Assembly (NCBI GenBank): GCA_014376885.1
Contig: JACMQR010000070.1
Coordinates: 1 to 5,007, forward strand
Direction: 5' to 3'
DNA from: Polaromonas sp.
GTDB lineage: Bacteria; Pseudomonadota; Gammaproteobacteria; Burkholderiales; Burkholderiaceae_C
DNA: 5,007 nt
Shown: piece after piece, positions 4,178 through 5,007 of the stretch
Position numbering within the stretch: position 1 is the first letter of the stretch
How the letters are laid out: the number at the start of each line of letters is the position of its first letter
Made by a program: the position numbers and the translations under genes
Notes under the pieces: generated by a model
The model's input: the letters and a program-made list of their open reading frames with translations, nothing else
Told to the model about the DNA's origin: nothing
Databases searched by the model: none

Positions 4178-5007
4178 AGTTGCTTGACCAGGTGCAAGAT
4201 ATGCGCCACCTGCTGGGCGATCGAGGGCGGCAGGGGGCTGCTGCCGGCCAGCACCGACCGGATGTAGGCCGCGGTGCTGCCGGCGTCTATTTCCTTGGGC
4301 AGATCGGGCACCGACGGCAGGGTTCCCTTCACGCCGTCGTCGGCCAGCACCCGCTCGCCCTTGATGAAGCCGTGCATCTGCGGCGCGCGGCGCGGGTCGG
4401 CCACGCCTTCGCCCTCGGTGCCGCGCAGCAGCAGCGCATCGCCCCGGACCAGCGCGATGGTGGCCGCCATGGACAGCGCGTACTCTGGATGGGTGTAGCT
4501 GCTGACGACCAGCGCCCGGTCGGCCACCGGGTTCATCAGCTTGACCAGGCTGTGCGCCGGGTTGCGCAGGCCAACGGCGCGGCGCACGTCGAGCAGCCGC
4601 TTGAGCGCCGGGCAAAGCAGCTCGGTGGGCGCAAACGCCACCTCGCCGGGTGCTATGGATTTAATAGCTTCTAGAGCAGGTACACCAAGCGCAGCAAGCA
4701 CTTCCGATGAAAAAATACGGCTTGATTCGGTGGGCGTGCCATGCACCAGCACGGCCACGCCCTGGCGCGCCAGCAGCAATGCCAGCAGCGGCGTGAGCAC
4801 CGGCAGCTTGCGCGCGCCGTTGTAGCTGGGCAGCACCACCACCGGGCCGCTGCTGGCCGGCAGCCGGTTCAGGCGCTGGTGCGCCGCGTCAAGAAAGCCG
4901 GCCATTTCCTCGGGCGTTTCACCCTTGATGCGCATGGCCAGGCAAAAGCCGCCGATTTCCAGGTCGGTGACCGTGCCGTCGAGCACCTGGCCGAGCAGGT
5001 CGGCAGA
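4174..5007 (-). CDS. ybiB: YbiB/TrpD2-family protein, anthranilate phosphoribosyltransferase-like (5' end outside window)
   Basis: 277 residues are visible, open to the right edge; the family is about 320 long, so the N-terminus is missing. An N-terminal helical domain (LLGQVLDGTVTDLEIGGFCL, then MRIKGETPEEMAGFLDA) is followed by the TrpD-type alpha/beta domain with HGTPTESSR, FAPTELLCPALKRLLDVRR and RNPAHSLVKLMNP. The GTGGD phosphoribosyl-pyrophosphate loop of true TrpD is replaced by YNGARKLP, as in YbiB/TrpD2, so it should not make tryptophan intermediates. E. coli YbiB is a dimeric nucleic-acid-binding protein in the LexA-controlled dinG-ybiB unit. Here the gene is instead coupled to cobA by a 4-nt ATGA overlap. 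A stretch of AT-rich, rare-codon DNA (4651-4729) holds a palindromic repeat. GTG 4986 is internal, not the start. Confidence 0.88.
   Translation of the reverse strand, partial: SADLLGQVLDGTVTDLEIGGFCLAMRIKGETPEEMAGFLDAAHQRLNRLPASSGPVVVLPSYNGARKLPVLTPLLALLLARQGVAVLVHGTPTESSRIFSSEVLAALGVPALEAIKSIAPGEVAFAPTELLCPALKRLLDVRRAVGLRNPAHSLVKLMNPVADRALVVSSYTHPEYALSMAATIALVRGDALLLRGTEGEGVADPRRAPQMHGFIKGERVLADDGVKGTLPSVPDLPKEIDAGSTAAYIRSVLAGSSPLPPSIAQQVAHILHLVKQL
4651..4699. repeat. Palindromic repeat-like element inside the ybiB coding sequence
   Basis: GCTATGGATTTAATAGC (4652-4668) has 5-bp arms around 7 nt, the same layout as 2225-2241. It continues into an imperfect inverted repeat from GCTT (4667-4670) to AAGC (4696-4699). 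The surrounding 79 bp (4651-4729) are about 44% GC by hand count, against about 60-65% around them, and use CTA, ATA, GTA, TCA and AAA codons rare elsewhere in the gene. It is translated in frame as VPALEAIKSIA, in the loop between the LAALGV helix and the FAP strand. The ATAGCT-N-CTAG pattern resembles, from memory, an abundant dispersed repeat of Comamonadaceae. Confidence 0.5.

Noticed and set aside
3407..4267. Long plus-strand open frame (286 codons) opposite cobA
   Set aside because: It lies opposite a clear SUMT gene, has low-complexity composition and no ribosome site or domain.
4178..4615. Upstream extension of the cobA frame giving a 401-residue protein
   Set aside because: The added part is the shifted frame of ybiB and is Arg/Ala-rich without a domain; the SUMT fold begins at ATG 4177 in the ATGA overlap.
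4984..4986. GTG as the ybiB start codon
   Set aside because: The frame continues to the window edge with family-like residues (SADLLGQ), so the true start lies outside.

Overview
The window looks like a GC-rich (roughly 60-65%) betaproteobacterial chromosome segment, most likely Comamonadaceae (Polaromonas/Rhodoferax/Acidovorax/Variovorax type). This rests on the 70-residue bS21, the rpsU-yqeY order (which normally leads into dnaG and rpoD), the style of the proteins, and two kinds of short palindromic repeat that I associate from memory with that family. The genus is an inference.

All six genes are on the minus strand, so the transcription order runs from high to low coordinates. Entering from the right edge is a 5'-truncated ybiB/TrpD2-like gene (5007-4174). 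It overlaps by 4 nt, in an ATGA junction, the start of cobA (4177-3410), the uroporphyrinogen-III C-methyltransferase that makes precorrin-2 for siroheme and cobalamin. After a 68-bp gap holding a tandem 11-bp-phase direct repeat comes a gene for an exported calcineurin-like metallophosphoesterase (3341-2346). After another 159-bp gap with a hairpin and an AT-rich palindrome comes an HI0933/YhiN-family flavoprotein (2186-945).

A 292-bp gene-free stretch (944-653) follows. Its right part is an array of four adjacent hairpins, and its left part is the probable rpsU promoter and leader. Then come rpsU (652-440), a strong intrinsic terminator (407-371), and the first 107 codons of a GatB/YqeY-domain gene (323-1), cut by the left edge. 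This matches the macromolecular-synthesis operon layout, in which a terminator after rpsU lets S21 be made in excess of the downstream genes.

No RNA gene, complete insertion sequence, CRISPR array or prophage gene is visible. Long plus-strand ORFs are antisense shadows typical of GC-rich coding DNA. I see no new multi-gene system. The most unusual signals are small: a GCTAT-N7-ATAGC palindrome present once between genes and once inside the ybiB reading frame in an AT-rich, rare-codon patch; a nested hairpin array ahead of rpsU; and a Pho-box-like tandem repeat upstream of the phosphoesterase.
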